13,378 bases of DNA, taken from Candidatus Kaiserbacteria bacterium (lineage in GTDB: Bacteria; Patescibacteriota; Minisyncoccia; Phycocordibacterales; UBA2100). The notes below the pieces were generated by a model. It did not search any database. It saw only the letters and a program-made list of their open reading frames with translations, and had not been told where the DNA came from. The translations under genes were made by a program, and so were the position numbers. Position 1 is the first letter of the stretch. The number at the start of each line of letters is the position of its first letter. Below are positions 11,252 to 13,378 of the stretch, one piece after another. The stretch spans positions 1-13,378 of the forward strand of contig JALWJR010000054.1 in assembly GCA_026996985.1 (NCBI GenBank), in the 5' to 3' direction.

Positions 11252-11264
11252 AAGCGGTTAACTT
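11237..11264 (+). promoter_or_regulatory. thiI promoter
   Basis: TTGACT (11237-11242), 16 nt, then TAACTT (11259-11264), ending 6 nt before ATG 11271. The -10 is weak (3 of 6). It interleaves with the divergent corA promoter, so the two probably compete for polymerase. Confidence 0.5.
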
Positions 11265-11270
11265 AAACTT

Positions 11271-12428
11271 ATGGAAAAAATTCTGGTTGTCCACTACGAT
11301 GAAATAGGCTTGAAAGGCAAAAACAGGTCTTTTTTTGAAAGCGCGTTGGTTTCAGATCTAAAAAAGAGGCTTAAAAAAAGTTCCGTTAAAAACGAGTGGG
11401 GAAGAATTATAATCTACAACCCGGAAGAGAAAGCCCAAGAAAAATTGCTTTTCACTCCGGGGGTAAGCTCTTTTGGTGTCGGCGCGTCTTTTGCAAAAGA
11501 AGATTTTGAGAAAGTGAAACAATTTGCGATAGATATTGTAGCTTATGAAGAAAATCCCGGCTCTTTTGCCGTACGTGCCAAAAGAGTGGATAAAAATTTT
11601 CCAAAAACCTCACAGGAAGTTGAGAGGGAGGTGGGCGAGGCGGTTTTTGAACATTACAAAAGAGAGTTGCCGGTTAAATTAAAAAAGCCGGATTTGTTGA
11701 TTTTCATTGAAATTTTACACGACAAAATTTTAATTTATAAAAAGCAAAAAGGCCTGGGAGGGCTTCCGAGTGGTGTGTCAGGCAAAGCAATCTCTCTTAT
11801 ATCGGGCGGTTTTGACTCACCGGTTGCAACTTACAAAATGATTTTACGCGGTGTGACTCCGCTTGCGGTACATTTTCACGGAATGCCAAAAACCCCAAAA
11901 GAAGCCATAGAAAAAGTAAAAGAACTTCTTAAAATTTTATCTCTTTATTCGGGAGAATTACGTCTTTTTTTGGTGCCGACTTTAAATGCTATGCAGACCA
12001 TAGCAAAATCCGCTCCGGAGAAATTGCGTCTTATTCTCTTAAGACGTTTTATGATGATGGTGGCGGAGGAAATTGCAAAAAAAGAAGGCGCGCAAGCTAT
12101 AATAACCGGCGAGTCGGTCGGGCAAGTTGCAAGCCAAACCCTGGAGAATTTAAGAGCCATAGAGCAGGCAACTTCTTTACCCGTTTTGCGACCACTCTCC
12201 GGAAGTTCAAAACATGAAATAATTGAACTTTCACAAAAACTTGGAATGTATGATATTTCGGCACAAGACTGTGAAGATACTTGTTCTTTGTTTGTGCCAA
12301 AACATCCGGAGACAAAAGCAAAGTTGAATGAAGTTCTAAAAGCGGAGAAGAGCTACTCACTGCAAGAGTTGATACAAGAGGCTCTGCTGCAGACCGAGGA
12401 ATTGATTATAAAAAATGAAAACTTTTAA
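11271..12428 (+). CDS. thiI: tRNA 4-thiouridine synthetase, no rhodanese domain
   Basis: ThiI adenylates U8 of tRNA and replaces its oxygen with sulfur, making s4U; it can also serve thiamine synthesis. The 385-aa protein has an N-terminal ferredoxin-like segment with HYDEIGLKGKNR, a THUMP domain (about 60-155), and a PP-loop ATPase domain with SGGFDSPVA (178-186). TGESVGQVASQTLENL (279-294) and RPLSGSSKHEII follow. C338 in CEDTCSLFVPKHP lies 160 residues after the PP-loop start, the spacing of the E. coli catalytic C344, by my reckoning. There is no rhodanese domain, as in Bacillus ThiI, so a separate cysteine desulfurase must donate sulfur. The 3' end overlaps the next gene by 14 nt. Confidence 0.95.
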   Translation: MEKILVVHYDEIGLKGKNRSFFESALVSDLKKRLKKSSVKNEWGRIIIYNPEEKAQEKLLFTPGVSSFGVGASFAKEDFEKVKQFAIDIVAYEENPGSFAVRAKRVDKNFPKTSQEVEREVGEAVFEHYKRELPVKLKKPDLLIFIEILHDKILIYKKQKGLGGLPSGVSGKAISLISGGFDSPVATYKMILRGVTPLAVHFHGMPKTPKEAIEKVKELLKILSLYSGELRLFLVPTLNAMQTIAKSAPEKLRLILLRRFMMMVAEEIAKKEGAQAIITGESVGQVASQTLENLRAIEQATSLPVLRPLSGSSKHEIIELSQKLGMYDISAQDCEDTCSLFVPKHPETKAKLNEVLKAEKSYSLQELIQEALLQTEELIIKNENF

Positions 12429-12999
12429 AAAAATATTTTTTATCATTGTCGGTGCGGGAACTTTTGCATTTGGCTCTCTTTTGTTTTTTATTATGCTCAA
12501 TTACGGAAACGAAACCACACAACAGAGTGATTGTATAGTGGTTTTTGGTGCCTCTGTTGCGCCCGGGGCAAAACCGTCCAGAGCTATAGTTGACAGAGTT
12601 GCCAAGGCAAGCACTCTTTACAAAAGCGGACTGTCAAATTGCCTTGTTTTATCCGGCGCTCCTTCCGTTTTTGGAGCGCATGAGGTTGACGTAATGAAAA
12701 AAGAAGCGATAAAAAACGGAGTTAAAAAAGAGGATATAAAAACGGATTATCAAGGACTCTCAACTTTTGAAACTCTGGTTAATCTTGATAAAAATAAAAA
12801 CTATATTTTTGTTTCCAATGATTTTCATTTGGCAAGAATTGCCATCACTTCAAAACTGTTGGAGCTCAAAGGGGAGACGGTAAGCAGTGACTATAAAAAA
12901 GGAACACCGAAAGATGAACTGCAACTTGTACTGCGCGAGGCTGTTGCTATTGTCTATTACGTTGCTCGCATATTTGCGCTGAAATTTGGTATAATTTAG
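12415..12999 (+). CDS. DUF218 (YdcF/SanA-like) membrane-anchored protein
   Basis: This 194-aa protein has one N-terminal membrane helix (about residues 6-28) and then a DUF218 domain: DCIVVFGASVAPG (39-51), RAIVDRVAKASTLYKSGLSNCLVLSGAPS, EVDVMKKEAIKNGV, STFETLVNL, and IFVSNDFHLARIA (131-143). The domain would lie outside the membrane. Members include SanA, linked to vancomycin sensitivity in E. coli, and YdcF, but the reaction is not settled; roles in cell-envelope metabolism are inferred. The ATG is inside the thiI end, 14 nt overlap, with no promoter of its own, so it is probably translated from the thiI mRNA. Confidence 0.85.
   Translation: MKTFKKIFFIIVGAGTFAFGSLLFFIMLNYGNETTQQSDCIVVFGASVAPGAKPSRAIVDRVAKASTLYKSGLSNCLVLSGAPSVFGAHEVDVMKKEAIKNGVKKEDIKTDYQGLSTFETLVNLDKNKNYIFVSNDFHLARIAITSKLLELKGETVSSDYKKGTPKDELQLVLREAVAIVYYVARIFALKFGII
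12987..12995 (+). promoter_or_regulatory. Promoter of the 118-aa membrane protein gene (extended -10)
   Basis: TGGTATAAT contains a perfect TATAAT (12990-12995) with an upstream TG, ending 6 nt before ATG 13002. It lies inside the last codons of the preceding gene. No clear -35. The predicted start is the A of the ATG. Confidence 0.65.
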
Positions 13000-13001
13000 A
13001 A

Positions 13002-13358
13002 ATGTTGATTCTGTTAGTTGAAACACTTGCTTTGTTTTTGCTTGCCGGCTTGTGGTTTGAGTTTTTCAAAAAGCAGGTTATACCGTTTTCAAATTTACCT
13101 CCTGAGAAAGTTTTTTGGCATCAAAAGTTTAAAGTTTTTCTGTCTCTTTTGTTGCTCGCTTTACTGTTTCTTTTTGTCGTTGTTTTAAGTGTTTTTGTAC
13201 AACTCGGATTACTTATTGTTTTTGTTTTGTCTGGCATCCTTTGGCCGCTTGCTTTTTTGTTTTTAATCGGAATTCTTCATTTTAGGGTGTTGCTTGTGGT
13301 TTCGGGATTTTTAACTGTTGCCATTTTGCTTCATTATTTGTTAAACTATTTTATATGA
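13002..13358 (+). CDS. Hypothetical small integral membrane protein
   Basis: The 118-aa product is almost entirely hydrophobic. It has one helix at the N-terminus (about 2-18), a short polar loop (FFKKQVIPFSNLPPEKVFWHQK), then about three further helices over 45-117. No family motif is recognised. The start is fixed by the TATAAT six bases upstream and lies 2 nt after the previous stop. Its stop codon overlaps the ATG of the next ORF (ATGA), suggesting coupled translation. Confidence 0.7.
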   Translation: MLILLVETLALFLLAGLWFEFFKKQVIPFSNLPPEKVFWHQKFKVFLSLLLLALLFLFVVVLSVFVQLGLLIVFVLSGILWPLAFLFLIGILHFRVLLVVSGFLTVAILLHYLLNYFI

Positions 13359-13378
13359 ATACTGAAGCGTTACTAAAC
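13355..13378 (+). CDS. Start of a further gene, cut by the window end
   Basis: ATG 13355 overlaps the preceding TGA in an ATGA junction and opens a frame (MNTEALLN) that is still open at the window edge. Only eight codons are visible, so no product can be named. The ATGA coupling is the main support. Confidence 0.5.

Noticed and set aside
1..13378. CRISPR array, insertion sequence or integrase
   Set aside because: No regularly spaced direct repeats and no transposase- or recombinase-like ORF were seen on either strand.

Overview
The window reads as a compact, moderately AT-rich bacterial chromosome segment, most like a Candidate Phyla Radiation (Patescibacteria/Parcubacteria-type) genome. 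The reasons are: minimal-length versions of housekeeping proteins (a UvrC of about 407 aa without the C-terminal helix-hairpin-helix region, an RsmI of about 233 aa, a rhodanese-less ThiI); very tight gene packing with overlaps; rplU without an adjacent rpmA; and promoters placed directly against start codons. The lineage call is inference from style, not from a marker gene.

Layout. 1-2388 (+): the 3' end of uvrA, broken by an in-frame TAG, then uvrC and murB in one run. 2390-4297: a small accessory segment on the minus strand. It holds an orphan 105-aa protein and a 350-aa RTX-type (calcium-binding nonapeptide repeat) protein with its own strong promoter, a palindromic operator-like site, a 5' hairpin, a consensus Shine-Dalgarno sequence and a strong terminator. 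It lies at the 3' end of a tRNA-Leu(CAA) gene (4298-4382, minus). 4383-4552: the tRNA promoter, a perfect 24-bp palindrome, one DnaA-box-like site and the parB promoter. 4553-7157 (+): parB with a long acidic tail, then rmuC. 7146-7463: a short transcription unit with five successive stem-loops, a possible 63-aa membrane or secreted peptide, and a UUCG-capped terminator. 7486-8488 (+): a MazG-like pyrophosphohydrolase overlapping rsmI. 8595-9296: a SWIM zinc-finger protein. 9421-10284: rplU and an alkyladenine DNA glycosylase. 10293-11216 (-): corA, divergent from thiI (11271-12428), which overlaps a DUF218/YdcF-like membrane protein. The window ends with a small membrane protein and the first codons of another gene.

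Two themes connect the genes. Genome maintenance recurs (UvrA, UvrC, RmuC, AAG glycosylase, ParB, MazG-like), as does RNA modification (RsmI, ThiI, and a tRNA-Leu carrying U8, the ThiI target). The strongest regulatory signal is that nine transcription units have a recognisable -10 hexamer ending 6-8 nt before the ATG. That spacing predicts leaderless mRNAs. The accessory units (RTX, 105-aa, 63-aa ORFs) instead have real 5' leaders and Shine-Dalgarno sequences, so two translation-initiation modes appear to coexist here.
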